A stretch of 64,000 bases of DNA from Bacteriovoracaceae bacterium UBA6200 (lineage in GTDB: Bacteria > Bdellovibrionota > Bacteriovoracia > Bacteriovoracales > Bacteriovoracaceae). Made by a program: the position numbers and the translations under genes. Below, piece by piece: positions 24,042 to 32,906 of this stretch (position 1 is the stretch's first letter; the number at the start of each line of letters is the position of its first letter). The stretch covers positions 34,105 to 98,104 of the forward strand of contig DISW01000013.1 in assembly GCA_002422605.1 (NCBI GenBank), in the 5' to 3' direction. The notes under the pieces were generated by a model, which was not told the DNA's origin, searched no databases, and saw nothing but the letters and a program-made list of their open reading frames with translations.

Positions 24042-25320
24042 AGATCCTGTACATGGTTCGATAGCGATTCATGATTCTGAGATTCAGATTATTGAACATC
24101 CTTTTTTTCAGCGTCTAAGAAACATTAAGCAATTAGGTTTTTCAGAATATGTTTTTCCTGGGGCCACTCATACCCGTTATTTGCATTCCATTGGTGTCAT
24201 GCATATTTCTACGCTGGTATTTGATAGTCTCTTTAAAGACCAACATTCAAAAGATATGTTAAGGCTCAAAGAGAGTCTGAGGCTTGCCTGTCTTCTTCAT
24301 GATATCGGGCATGCGCCTCTTAGCCACTCAACTGAATCAGTTATGCCTCAGGTAAGTGCACTTAAACTTCCGAAGCAGTTTCAAAAAAATGAAAGACAAG
24401 CTTCACATGAAGACTACACGATTAAGTCTATAACTGATTCATCCTTCACGAACTCTTTCACGGGAGTCACGAAAGAATTTGGAATAGATCCTAAGGCCAT
24501 TGCAGAGCTGGTTATTGGTGAAACCACTGACAGCTCATATTTCACTGTCCAGGGAATCAATTATTTTCCTCTCCTCCATCAGCTGGTCTCCAGTGAAATG
24601 GATTGCGACCGTATGGATTATCTTCTTCGGGATAGCTATTTCTGCGGCGTGAGTTATGGGAAATTTGATCTCGACTGGATCATTGATAATCTCAAAATAT
24701 CAATTGAAAATAACATGGCCTATCTGGGGATTTCCGAGCGGGCCATTTCTACTTTTGATGACTTCCTTCTCTCTCGTTTTCATATGTTCATGATGGTTTA
24801 CTTCCATTATCGGGCCGTCTGTCTTGAACAGATGCTCTTAAGATATTTTGAAAGTGCCACTTCTGAATATGCGATTCCAGCAGAAATTGAAGCTTATCAG
24901 GAACATGATGACTCTTATCTTTATAGAGTCTTGAAAAAATCTGACAATGTTTGGGCCAAGAGAATTGTCATGAATAATATTCCAAAAAAGATTCTTGAAA
25001 CTTTTGGAACCGTTCGACTTGATCAAATGCATGAATTGGAAAGGTATCTCCAGTCTCAGAAGATTGATTACATAAAGTGTTCATCTACCGGGAGACTATC
25101 TAAGTATTATAGTGAGAATTCTCCTCAGAACATGTACCCGATGAAGGTAATCAGAGAGTCTTCCCTTTCTAAAAACTATCACACCGTGAAAAATATCCAG
25201 GAAGCAACTGATCTCTTCCAGAAGTACAGCGAGTCCCATGCGGTGAACAGGATACACTGTGATTTCGACGATCTGGAACCAGCTGCGCAGGAAGAGATCT
25301 TAAAAATCATTCAGGCATAA
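24031..25320 (+). CDS. HD-domain phosphohydrolase, dGTPase/SAMHD1-like
   Basis: A 429-residue protein with the extended HD fold. The signatures are RDPVHGSIAIHD, FFQRLRNIKQLG, GATHTRYLHSIGVMH, LLHDIGHAPLSHSTES (the HD pair) and SSEMDCDRMDYLLRDSYFCGV. Relatives include dNTP triphosphohydrolases and archaeal or bacterial HD proteins of unknown substrate; the active-site residues appear intact. I chose the GTG at 24031 because AAGGA lies 5 nt upstream and the family's conserved EIRDPVHG follows at once. Longer in-frame starts would lie inside the glutaredoxin gene. It is coupled to the secreted-protein gene that starts 1 nt after its stop. Confidence 0.88.
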   Translation: MEIRDPVHGSIAIHDSEIQIIEHPFFQRLRNIKQLGFSEYVFPGATHTRYLHSIGVMHISTLVFDSLFKDQHSKDMLRLKESLRLACLLHDIGHAPLSHSTESVMPQVSALKLPKQFQKNERQASHEDYTIKSITDSSFTNSFTGVTKEFGIDPKAIAELVIGETTDSSYFTVQGINYFPLLHQLVSSEMDCDRMDYLLRDSYFCGVSYGKFDLDWIIDNLKISIENNMAYLGISERAISTFDDFLLSRFHMFMMVYFHYRAVCLEQMLLRYFESATSEYAIPAEIEAYQEHDDSYLYRVLKKSDNVWAKRIVMNNIPKKILETFGTVRLDQMHELERYLQSQKIDYIKCSSTGRLSKYYSENSPQNMYPMKVIRESSLSKNYHTVKNIQEATDLFQKYSESHAVNRIHCDFDDLEPAAQEEILKIIQA

Positions 25321-25321
25321 T

Positions 25322-25981
25322 ATGTATAAATTCTTTCTTTATACGATGTTGATGATTTTATACCTGGGTCTGGCGAAAACTCTTTCGCCTTCTGAAATTG
25401 GTATTCATTATCTCCAGAATGCGCGGGGTTTTTCTAAAATCATCACGAGTCCGGATACGACGGTCATTCTGGTTGATACCCATGCAACCGGCTTTTTGAT
25501 TAAAACTTATTATCAAAAATACAGGGTCATTTCCGGCTATGATAATGTTGAAGAGCTGATTGTCAGAACGAATAAAGATTTTGCCATTAAAAACCTGAGT
25601 AATATCGGACTCTCCCTTTATCGAAGAAACAGAGATAAAGAAGAATTTCTCCCGCTTCCACCCGGCTCAATCTATCTGGGAAATAATGAGTTTGGCAGCT
25701 GGAAGAAGAATAAAAAAGGTAAGTCCTATTGGATCTTCAATAAAGCATTTAAAAACTTCCCGAGATACCTGGGTTGGGGAACATTCAGGCCGACGGAAGA
25801 GTTTTATCAGGAACTCTTGTTGAAAAAATCGCAAAACCTCCCCTACTACGGGCTCAATGAAGAATTTGGTCCGAACGGGAAGGTGACTCAGGAAAACTTT
25901 CCTCAGTTTTTTAAAGAAGAAAGATTAAAAAAAGTGGAACTAAAAAGCCTTCTGATTGAATACTTCAAGGAAAATTTTTAA
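25322..25981 (+). CDS. Secreted or anchored protein, unknown function
   Basis: A 219-residue protein with an N-terminal hydrophobic signal or anchor (FFLYTMLMILYLGLAKTLS). The mature region is basic and aromatic, rich in Tyr, Phe and Lys, with GSIYLGNNEFGSWKKNKKGK and PRYLGWGTFRPTEEFYQE as memorable segments; no cysteines and no family recognised. It lacks its own ribosome site and starts 1 nt after the HD gene's stop, so it is translationally coupled to it. The next membrane-protein gene follows after 8 nt. A shared envelope task is possible. Confidence 0.7.
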   Translation: MYKFFLYTMLMILYLGLAKTLSPSEIGIHYLQNARGFSKIITSPDTTVILVDTHATGFLIKTYYQKYRVISGYDNVEELIVRTNKDFAIKNLSNIGLSLYRRNRDKEEFLPLPPGSIYLGNNEFGSWKKNKKGKSYWIFNKAFKNFPRYLGWGTFRPTEEFYQELLLKKSQNLPYYGLNEEFGPNGKVTQENFPQFFKEERLKKVELKSLLIEYFKENF

Positions 25982-25989
25982 GGATAATT

Positions 25990-26892
25990 ATGGCAGAGAT
26001 ATTTGACCGTTTAATAATAAGAATCCTCCTGGCATTTTTTGTCTGCCTGATGATTTACCTCTATCGTTACGCTCACGTGATTTTTTATCCTTCTGTTAAA
26101 AGACAAGTCTTAAAAACAATCAATCCTGCTGAGAACCCTGCCGACTCACTCCACCTTTTCTCCCGTATTGTCGGCATTGCCATTATTTTTTCTTCCATTA
26201 CCTTCAACGAATCTTCCGGATTCTTCTTAAGTATTTTCCATTTTGCAGTCTGGGGGGCCCTGGCCATCATCCTTTATCTGCTCTCGTTGTATATCATCGA
26301 ATCAATTGTGTTTTATAATTTCGATTACACTGATGAAATCCTGAAACGAAAGAATATGAGTTATGCTGTCATAAGCTTTTGCCATGCCATCGTGATTGCT
26401 TACCTCACCCGCACTGTAATGATGGAAGCCGAGAATTCGCTCGTGATTCTCATGGTGCTTTGGCTTTATATGCTGGTGATCGTCGGATTTTCAGTCAAGT
26501 ACTTCACCTTTATCAGTAAACTGACCTTCAACCGTCTCATGATCCAAAAAAATCTTTCCCTGTGTTTTTCTTATGGGGGATTTTCATTGGGAGCAGGCCT
26601 CATCATTGCTTCCTGCTTCGATCAGGAACACTACGATATTACCGTCTATTGCATTCAGGTATTATTGAAAACCATTCTCTCGTTACTTATATTCCCTATT
26701 TTTAAAAAGGGGCTGATGAAAATCTTCCCGGTTAAATTAGGGGATGACCGAGGGCATGAGGGTACCCTGGATCACAATATTCAAAGCCTAGGTTATGGTT
26801 TTTATGAAGGATGTGTCTTTATCGCTGGTGCTCTATTAACCACTATGATCGTAAACCGCATCCAATTCGGTATTATTTACCCATTCTTCTAG
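25990..26892 (+). CDS. Polytopic inner-membrane protein, possibly DUF350-like
   Basis: A 300-residue protein with about eight transmembrane segments and a large cytoplasmic or periplasmic loop at 35-50. Two similar halves can be made out: NMSYAVISFCHAIVIAYLTR near 117 and NLSLCFSYGGFSLGAGLIIA near 190. Each starts with an Asn-led small-residue helix as in DUF350 (YjfL) proteins, which often occur as duplicated units. The assignment is tentative. AAGGA precedes the ATG. It follows the secreted-protein gene by 8 nt and precedes the rhodanese-like gene by about 40 nt. Confidence 0.6.
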   Translation: MAEIFDRLIIRILLAFFVCLMIYLYRYAHVIFYPSVKRQVLKTINPAENPADSLHLFSRIVGIAIIFSSITFNESSGFFLSIFHFAVWGALAIILYLLSLYIIESIVFYNFDYTDEILKRKNMSYAVISFCHAIVIAYLTRTVMMEAENSLVILMVLWLYMLVIVGFSVKYFTFISKLTFNRLMIQKNLSLCFSYGGFSLGAGLIIASCFDQEHYDITVYCIQVLLKTILSLLIFPIFKKGLMKIFPVKLGDDRGHEGTLDHNIQSLGYGFYEGCVFIAGALLTTMIVNRIQFGIIYPFF

Positions 26893-26933
26893 CGGGCCGC
26901 CCCTCTGGTACTATTAAAGATCAGAGGGAGCTT

Positions 26934-27452
26934 ATGGCCAAAAAACTTCGCAATATCTTTTCTCAGTTTCAAACCTTCGAGGACCAGATTGGCTCATTAG
27001 AAGAAAAGATTCTGATGCTTGAACACAGAGTGGAACAACTGATTGCCGTTGAAAGAAACCATCTCATTAGAATTAAAAATCATGAAGAAGTTTCTGATGA
27101 CTTCATCCAAAATGGTAGATCTTATCACGATCTTTCGCCTGATAAGGCGTGGAAGCTTTACAATGATAAAGACTACGATTTCATTATGATTGATGTATCG
27201 GCTACAACCTATGAATCTCCCTGCAAAATTTCTGAAGCTATTCATATTCCATGGGAATGCTTTCGTGAACATTCCCTCGATATTCAAAACAAAACAACAC
27301 CTATATTTATTATTTCAGAAGATGGAACAACTTCTATTCTTGCCTGTGAAGTCTTAGTTTCTCGAGGTTACTTTAATTGCAATAATATTTCTGGTGGATA
27401 TAAATTCTGGAAAGGTAAAAATCTAAAAGAAGTTAAAGATATTTCGGCTTAG
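26934..27452 (+). CDS. Coiled-coil plus rhodanese-like domain lacking the catalytic cysteine
   Basis: A 172-residue cytosolic protein. Residues 8-45 form an amphipathic coiled coil (FEDQIGSLEEKILMLEHRVE). Residues about 65-165 follow the rhodanese fold: YDFIMIDVSATTYE, the HIPWECF segment, then IFIISEDGTTSILACEVL and GGYKFWKG. In active rhodaneses the loop begins with Cys; here the aligned position is Ser (IISEDG), so sulfurtransfer is unlikely and a binding or regulatory role is favoured. GAGGGAG precedes the ATG at 26934. It overlaps the converging MarR gene by 4 bp. Confidence 0.78.
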   Translation: MAKKLRNIFSQFQTFEDQIGSLEEKILMLEHRVEQLIAVERNHLIRIKNHEEVSDDFIQNGRSYHDLSPDKAWKLYNDKDYDFIMIDVSATTYESPCKISEAIHIPWECFREHSLDIQNKTTPIFIISEDGTTSILACEVLVSRGYFNCNNISGGYKFWKGKNLKEVKDISA

Positions 27453-27904
27453 ATCAAGCTGCCTTTTCTTTGATTCTCTACAAGCTCACGGTACAAATTA
27501 TCGAGCATCATCTCAACCCTATCTAATTCAACTTCCCCTAAAGTCGAAGTGTACTGTTTTTCAAGATTGTTTGTGACCTGAAGGAGATTCAACTTAAACT
27601 TCTCACCATAATCAGTCAGAAAGACCAGCTGTTCTCGTTTGTCTTGATCAGAATGTGAACGTTTAATATAACCGCGCTTCTCTAGCTCATTAAGATGCGA
27701 TGTCATCGTTTGCTTTTTGAGACCACAGGCCTTACCAATCATTTTTATAGAAGGACCATCATTTTCTGAGAGAAACATAAGAATCTCGAGAAAGCTCGGG
27801 CGCAGATCATTAAACCCAGAGGATTGAAGCTCTTTAATGAGTTCAACACTATAGACTCGGTAGATTTTCTTGAGAAGGCTTCCAATGTTAGCTATTTTTT
27901 TCAT
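27449..27904 (-). CDS. MarR-family transcriptional regulator
   Basis: A 151-residue winged-helix dimer-type regulator. The DNA-binding core is FLEILMFLSENDGPSIKMIG..LKKQTMTSHLNELEKRGYI, followed by the wing RSHSDQDKREQLVFLTDYG, both typical of MarR. There is no cysteine at the usual redox position near the N-terminus, so a small-molecule ligand is more likely than an oxidant. No Shine-Dalgarno is present; the promoter and a perfect palindrome overlap the start, indicating autorepression. Likely targets are itself and neighbours; the next gene in the same direction is not in its operon. Confidence 0.93.
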   Translation of the reverse strand: MKKIANIGSLLKKIYRVYSVELIKELQSSGFNDLRPSFLEILMFLSENDGPSIKMIGKACGLKKQTMTSHLNELEKRGYIKRSHSDQDKREQLVFLTDYGEKFKLNLLQVTNNLEKQYTSTLGEVELDRVEMMLDNLYRELVENQRKGSLI

Positions 27905-27926
27905 ATAGTATGACTATCATACTATA
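27904..27926. promoter_or_regulatory. MarR operator, perfect 9-5-9 palindrome
   Basis: TATAGTATG (27904-27912), ACTAT, CATACTATA (27918-27926) is a perfect inverted repeat of the size MarR dimers bind. It covers the -10 box and abuts the start codon of the MarR gene, so binding would block transcription. Confidence 0.75.
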
Positions 27927-27944
27927 GACCTGAAAAAGTTGGAA
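27916..27944 (-). promoter_or_regulatory. Promoter of the MarR gene
   Basis: On the minus strand TTCCAA (27944-27939), a 17-bp spacer and TATGAT (27921-27916) precede the ATG at 27904 by 11 nt, leaving a leader of only a few bases. The -10 lies inside the palindrome. Confidence 0.5.
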
Positions 27945-28151
27945 TCAGATTTTTTGAAGGGCCCGTTCAATTTCTTCCGGTAGCACGGCCTTCTTTTTGA
28001 CTTCCTTTTTGGGATGATCCTCATTCAGATTTGTTTCTTCCAACCCATAAACCCACAAATGAAGGCGGAGCCTTTCCTTCGTGTTCAGGAAAGGGGTTGC
28101 CGCTTGGGCAGAAACAGAAGTAAGAATGAGCGCCAATAAAAATAATTTCAT
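27945..28151 (-). CDS. Very small secreted protein, unknown function
   Basis: A 68-residue protein with a signal peptide (MKLFLLALILTSVSAQA, cleavage before ATPF). The 50-residue mature part is charged, with a Lys-rich middle (KKEVKKKAV) and a helical end (LPEEIERALQKI). The start at 28151 is supported by AAGGA 5 nt upstream; a longer frame beginning at 28253 has no ribosome site. It follows rodA on the same strand after a gap of about 100 bp. Confidence 0.65.
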   Translation of the reverse strand: MKLFLLALILTSVSAQAATPFLNTKERLRLHLWVYGLEETNLNEDHPKKEVKKKAVLPEEIERALQKI

Positions 28152-28255
28152 GAGTATCCTTAGTTTCCTAAACTTATGCACGGCCAATGCCAAAAATATC
28201 CACTGGATTATCAACAAGATAAGGTCCCAGGGGTGTATAAAATGTAGGCACATGT

Positions 28256-29365
28256 TTAGTTAAAGAAATTTCTCGTATTAGATACTGAAGTCGCCATCCC
28301 TACTCCAATTCCAAAAGTCAGAAGACTCGAGCCTCCATAACTCATAAGCGGCAAGGGAATACCTACAATGGGCAAGAGGCCTGATACCATCGCCATATTA
28401 ATGAAGGAATGCCAGAAGAAGATGGACATAATTCCTATGATCATCACCGAATCAAAAAAGCGCTGAACCGATGAGGCCAGCCAGATAAGCCTCATGAAAA
28501 ACACCAGGTAAAGGATCACCAGGAAGACAGAGCCAAAAAAACCATGTTCTTCATTAAAAATGGCGAACACAAAATCGGTGTGGTTCTCAGGGAGATAGTT
28601 AAGTGAAGCCTGAGAAGAATTTTTAAAGCCCTTTCCGAATAGACGACCAGAACCTATCGCAATTTCTGATTGAATGGCATTATATCCAGATCCTTTGGCA
28701 TCTTCGTAAGGATCAATAAAAGTATGGATACGTTTCTTTTGATACTCTCTTAGTCCGAAGTTATACATAAGGACTCCGGAGACCATTCCAATCACACCTA
28801 AGGTTGCAATCGTTTTCCATTTAAGTCTTTTATAGAAAATCATCATGCAGAAAATAAAGAGTAACAATAGTCCTGTCCCAAGATCGGGCTGAATCACTAC
28901 CATCACTGTAGGAATTCCCATAAGGAGTCCAGGTATAATGAGATCCTTAAACCCCAACTGTTTTTCAGGATAAACCTTGGTGAAATAACGGGCCATTGCA
29001 AGGACGAGTCCTATCTTCATGAACTCGGAAGGCTGCATTCGGATCGGGCCAATCACCAACCAGCGCTGGGCCCCCATTCCTACTTTACCCATCAGGAGCA
29101 CTAACAAGACTAAAAAAAGCGTTATGAAATAACCCAGATAAGCAAAGCGCTCAAAAGTTTTAGGATGAATAAAACTGACAGCAATGGCCACCATAGCAGA
29201 AAAAAGAAACCATCCTATCTGTGATTTATACAATTCATTCAAGCCATGGGTGTCAGCGTGAGTTGAGGAATAAAGATTTAGAATCCCTACCAGGAAAATG
29301 GCCAACATACTTCCGAGAAAACTGAAGTCGTAGCGTTTTAAAAATTGAAGAAAGGTCTGGTTCAA
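28256..29365 (-). CDS. rodA: Rod-shape-determining peptidoglycan polymerase RodA
   Basis: A 369-residue SEDS-family glycosyltransferase with about ten membrane helices. RodA polymerises lipid II for lateral wall growth with PBP2. Key segments are RIHTFIDPYEDAKGSGYNAIQSEIAIGSGRLFGKG, which holds the loop with the catalytic Asp region, and the C-terminal MSYGGSSLLTFGIGVGM. The start codon is TTG at 29365, chosen because GGAGA lies about 6 nt upstream and no ATG precedes the first helix. It is the last gene of the mreC-mreD-mrdA-rodA operon, separated from mrdA by 19 nt. Confidence 0.96.
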   Translation of the reverse strand: MNQTFLQFLKRYDFSFLGSMLAIFLVGILNLYSSTHADTHGLNELYKSQIGWFLFSAMVAIAVSFIHPKTFERFAYLGYFITLFLVLLVLLMGKVGMGAQRWLVIGPIRMQPSEFMKIGLVLAMARYFTKVYPEKQLGFKDLIIPGLLMGIPTVMVVIQPDLGTGLLLLFIFCMMIFYKRLKWKTIATLGVIGMVSGVLMYNFGLREYQKKRIHTFIDPYEDAKGSGYNAIQSEIAIGSGRLFGKGFKNSSQASLNYLPENHTDFVFAIFNEEHGFFGSVFLVILYLVFFMRLIWLASSVQRFFDSVMIIGIMSIFFWHSFINMAMVSGLLPIVGIPLPLMSYGGSSLLTFGIGVGMATSVSNTRNFFN

Positions 29366-29384
29366 AATGCTCTCCGTCTATTGA

Positions 29385-31355
29385 TCATTCGTCGGTTTCT
29401 TCCGCCTCAACTGGTTTCTCCTTCTCCGCTCTGAGAGATCTGACCCAATTGTCACGGATGACCTTATCTTTCTCAAGGTTTTTTAAATACATTTCTGGTT
29501 GATATTTTTTCATGTACTCAGTGATAACTGCTTCAACCACCGGTGTCGCCACAGCTGATCCGCTACATCCATGCTCAACTATTACAGCAGCAGCGACTTT
29601 CGGATTATCGTAAGGAGCAAATCCCACATATACACCGTGGTGACGTGATTCATACTCCATATCCGTGCATCGCTGATAAATTTTGTCGGCGCTGGCACTT
29701 CTAACCTGAGAAGTACCAGTCTTACCTGCCATCATTATCCCCTGGCCTCTTCGCATGAAGGCGGTTCCTTTCGGGTGATTCATCACTTGATAGAGGCCTT
29801 CTCGAACAAACTTAAGTGTTTTAGGATTTTTAATTTCAACTTTGGAAAGAACTTCGGGAGTAAAAGTCTTAACTAATTCACCTTCTGAATCAAAGATATC
29901 TTTTACAACATAAGGCCGATAAATTTTTCCGCCGTTTGCTATGGCCGCAAACGAAGTGGCCAGCTGAATGGTTGAAGTCAGTACATAAGATTGACCAATA
30001 GATACTGAAAGAGTTTCTCCAGCCTGCCACTCCTGGCCGAATCTTTTCTTCTTCCACTCTTTAGTCGGGATGAGACCTGAAACTTCGCGAGGCAATGAAA
30101 TTCCTGTACGAGATCCTAGCCCGAAACTTTTTGCATAATTGGCGATAACATCGATATCCATACGGTTAGCAATTTTCTGGAAATAAATGTTACAAGATTC
30201 TCTCAGAGCGCGAACCAGGCTGACATTCCCATGTCCTCCTCTCTTCCAGCAGTGATAAACCTTTCTCCCTAAACGGAAAGACCCACTACAACTTACTTCC
30301 GTATGCTCATCAATTTCACCTTGTTCAAAGGCTGCAATAGCACTGAAAGCTTTAAAAGTTGATCCAGGTGAAAAATGCTCTTGAATATTTCTATCCCTAA
30401 GCGGGTGAAATTTATTTCCAACCAGGCTTCGCCAATATTCAGGCGAAAGACCTCGAGAAAACTGAGAAGGGTCAAAAGATGGTCGTGAAACCATAGAAAG
30501 GACTTCTCCAGAATTCACATCAATAGCAATAACTCCCCCCACTCTACCTTCTAAAGCTTTATAGGCGGCAAGCTGCATATCACGATCAATAGTTAGCTTT
30601 ACATTCATTCCCGAAAGAGGCTTTTCATCTTCAATACCCTTAAAGAGGTTATCAGTATTGATGTAACGCTTTCTTCTTCCTCGAGCATCTACTTCAACGA
30701 ATTCATGTCCGTTTTCGCCGCGAAGATAGTTATCAAGCTGCTCTTCAATTCCAAACTGACCTATGAAATCCCCTAAGCGGTATTCTGTTTTATCCCGTTC
30801 TCTTAGTTTCGGTAATTGGGTTTGTGATATTTCTGAAATGTAACCTAATAAGTGAGCGCCAACTTCTTTATCGCGATATTCTCGCGAAATAAATGTATCT
30901 ACGCTAACTCCGGGAAGGTCAGCGTTCTGAGTTTCAATCTGGGCCAATTCTTCAAAACTAATATTCTTCTTAATGATGATCGGACGATAGCGGGCCTGAT
31001 TTGAATTCTTCTTCATAATCGCATCGATAGAAGCGGAATCTGTCCCTAAAATTCCAGCGAGCTTGCCGAGGGTTTCCTCCTTATCAATTAAAAACTGAGG
31101 AGTTAAAATAGCATCAAAGCGCGGAATATTATCAACCAATAACTGATCGTCTCTGGAATAGATAAGTCCTCTCGGAGCCCATACGACTTCTTTTCGCAGC
31201 CGATTTTGAATGGAGTAGTTATGAAGAGTCTCCCCTTTATAAACCTGGAGATACCATAAGCGCGCCAGAATTAAACCAAAGGCTGCCGTCAAGATATAGG
31301 ATATCTGTGTAGCTCTTTCTTTATGAATTTTGACCAGTTCTTCTTCACCGAACAT
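29385..31355 (-). CDS. mrdA: Penicillin-binding protein 2 (peptidoglycan DD-transpeptidase)
   Basis: A 656-residue class B PBP, the elongasome transpeptidase. A single N-terminal anchor (ISYILTAAFGLILARLWYL) is followed by the pedestal/dimerisation domain with GHEFVEVDARGRR. The transpeptidase motifs are SPGSTFKAF (SxxK serine), SCN (SCNIYFQ) and KTGTSQ. The C-terminal 40 residues are charged. It partners RodA, which lies immediately downstream, and the MreC/MreD scaffold encoded upstream. Confidence 0.97.
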   Translation of the reverse strand: MFGEEELVKIHKERATQISYILTAAFGLILARLWYLQVYKGETLHNYSIQNRLRKEVVWAPRGLIYSRDDQLLVDNIPRFDAILTPQFLIDKEETLGKLAGILGTDSASIDAIMKKNSNQARYRPIIIKKNISFEELAQIETQNADLPGVSVDTFISREYRDKEVGAHLLGYISEISQTQLPKLRERDKTEYRLGDFIGQFGIEEQLDNYLRGENGHEFVEVDARGRRKRYINTDNLFKGIEDEKPLSGMNVKLTIDRDMQLAAYKALEGRVGGVIAIDVNSGEVLSMVSRPSFDPSQFSRGLSPEYWRSLVGNKFHPLRDRNIQEHFSPGSTFKAFSAIAAFEQGEIDEHTEVSCSGSFRLGRKVYHCWKRGGHGNVSLVRALRESCNIYFQKIANRMDIDVIANYAKSFGLGSRTGISLPREVSGLIPTKEWKKKRFGQEWQAGETLSVSIGQSYVLTSTIQLATSFAAIANGGKIYRPYVVKDIFDSEGELVKTFTPEVLSKVEIKNPKTLKFVREGLYQVMNHPKGTAFMRRGQGIMMAGKTGTSQVRSASADKIYQRCTDMEYESRHHGVYVGFAPYDNPKVAAAVIVEHGCSGSAVATPVVEAVITEYMKKYQPEMYLKNLEKDKVIRDNWVRSLRAEKEKPVEAEETDE

Positions 31356-31357
31356 AT

Positions 31358-31894
31358 TTAAATCTCAACTCCTCTATGGCCCGAGTCAGTTGGTGTCTTC
31401 CAGATTTTTTCCAGAACCCAGAAGATTAAAGGTGAGATTATAGAAAGTAGTATACTTCCAGGAATGAAACTCCAGAGAATCATTCCGAACTTATCAAAAT
31501 TAGAAATTTTAAGACAAATAATGAGTGTCACTGTGACAAACCAGATGATTTGAAAAAGTTGAACCGTAATCATGGTCATAATTGCGCTAGTCAGCTGCAA
31601 AAGCTCTTTAAGATAATTTGCAGAGAACATTACAATCAATCCTGCCAATGTTCCTAACGCCCAACCTTCAATGGAAAAGATTGAATGAACCATTTGAAGG
31701 CCAAGAATCATCCATGGCACCATTGGAGAATCAAGTCGGATTGCCAAAAAAAGTATAATTAAAACATTAAAAGTCAGACGATACTCATACCAACCCAAAG
31801 CCGGCAGAAGGGATGAAGTTATAACTTCTAGTCCCAATAGGAGAAGACAACTTAAAGCAAATGCAATCAGGATTTCGGAAAAACGCATTCTCAT
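31358..31894 (-). CDS. mreD: Rod-shape-determining membrane protein MreD
   Basis: A 178-residue polytopic inner-membrane protein with about five helices and little sequence conservation beyond hydrophobic pattern and LDSPMVPWMILGL. Identification rests mainly on position between mreC and mrdA and on size. Its ATG overlaps the mreC stop by 4 bp, and mrdA begins 2 nt after its stop. Confidence 0.88.
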   Translation of the reverse strand: MRMRFSEILIAFALSCLLLLGLEVITSSLLPALGWYEYRLTFNVLIILFLAIRLDSPMVPWMILGLQMVHSIFSIEGWALGTLAGLIVMFSANYLKELLQLTSAIMTMITVQLFQIIWFVTVTLIICLKISNFDKFGMILWSFIPGSILLSIISPLIFWVLEKIWKTPTDSGHRGVEI

Positions 31895-32766
31895 ATTTTG
31901 CTCTCCTTAACAGGAGCGGTGGGGGATAAAAGCCGTTGCAACCCTTGCTGATTTGGTATGAGGACTAAGACTTCTTCAATTTTGTCAAAATCAACACTTG
32001 GAACAACTTCAATTGAGAGGGTCATACCGAAATTCTCACGGGCAATGTCAGTAATCATCCCAACCTTGATGCCCTTTGGATAAATCCCCCCAACCCCGGC
32101 CGTAATAAGTTTGTCACCAACTTCAACCGGTTCATTTCTCATGATGTATTTCAAAGCACATTTAAAATTAAAGACTCCCTCGACGATTCCATGAGTACGA
32201 GTTCTTTCAACGATAATATCTACTCGGTTGTTCTGATCCAGGATGGTCAGAACGTCTGAATAATTCTCTGTGGCACGGTAAACATATCCTACTAGCCCCT
32301 GATCAGTGATAACGGGTGACATGGCCTTAATTCCGTGACGAGTTCCCTTATTGAGACGGATAACTTTGAACTCATTGGCAGAATCCCAGCCAACAACCTG
32401 GGCCATGATTCGTTCAGATGGAAGTTCATCAGAGTAATTGAGAAGCTGCTTTAAACGTAAGTTTTCTTTCCTCATCTCTTCCATGAAAGTAAGATCACTT
32501 TCAAGACGGGAGATTTCCTTCTTTAAAACAATGTTTTCTTTACTCGTATTCACGATAGAAATGTAGTTCTCCCAAAGTGACGTGATGCTTTCTTTCGAGT
32601 TGGTTAAGCCTTGCTGCATTGGGGAAATAATTTCGGCCGTAATCTTGTGAAACAAAGAAGGCTCATCGAGCCTAAACTGCTTCTGCGAAATGCCATAAAC
32701 GGCAAGAATACCGACGACAAAATTACTGACAATTTTAGTCTTAGAAGATTCTTGAATTAATTTCAA
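31891..32766 (-). CDS. mreC: Rod-shape-determining periplasmic protein MreC
   Basis: A 291-residue protein with a short N-terminal anchor (IVSNFVVGILAVYGI), a coiled coil at about 60-105 (LKKEISRLESDLTFMEEMRKE), and the beta-barrel MreC core containing VGWDS, VITDQGLVGYV, TILDQNNRVDIIVERTR and KLITAGVGGIYPKGIKVG. MreC links MreB to PBP2. The start codon is TTG at 32766 with AAGGG 7 nt upstream. It is the first gene of the operon; mreB is not in the window. Confidence 0.95.
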   Translation of the reverse strand: MKLIQESSKTKIVSNFVVGILAVYGISQKQFRLDEPSLFHKITAEIISPMQQGLTNSKESITSLWENYISIVNTSKENIVLKKEISRLESDLTFMEEMRKENLRLKQLLNYSDELPSERIMAQVVGWDSANEFKVIRLNKGTRHGIKAMSPVITDQGLVGYVYRATENYSDVLTILDQNNRVDIIVERTRTHGIVEGVFNFKCALKYIMRNEPVEVGDKLITAGVGGIYPKGIKVGMITDIARENFGMTLSIEVVPSVDFDKIEEVLVLIPNQQGLQRLLSPTAPVKESKI

Positions 32767-32906
32767 AAGATGACCCTTATTTTACTTATTCCTTAAGATT
32801 AAAGAATTTCCTGCCAGTTGCCAAACAAGTTTCGAGATAAAGTCTTTGACCGTGCCTGCTCTTCCCCGATAAAATAACTTGCATTTATATTGTTCAAAGG
32901 AATCTC

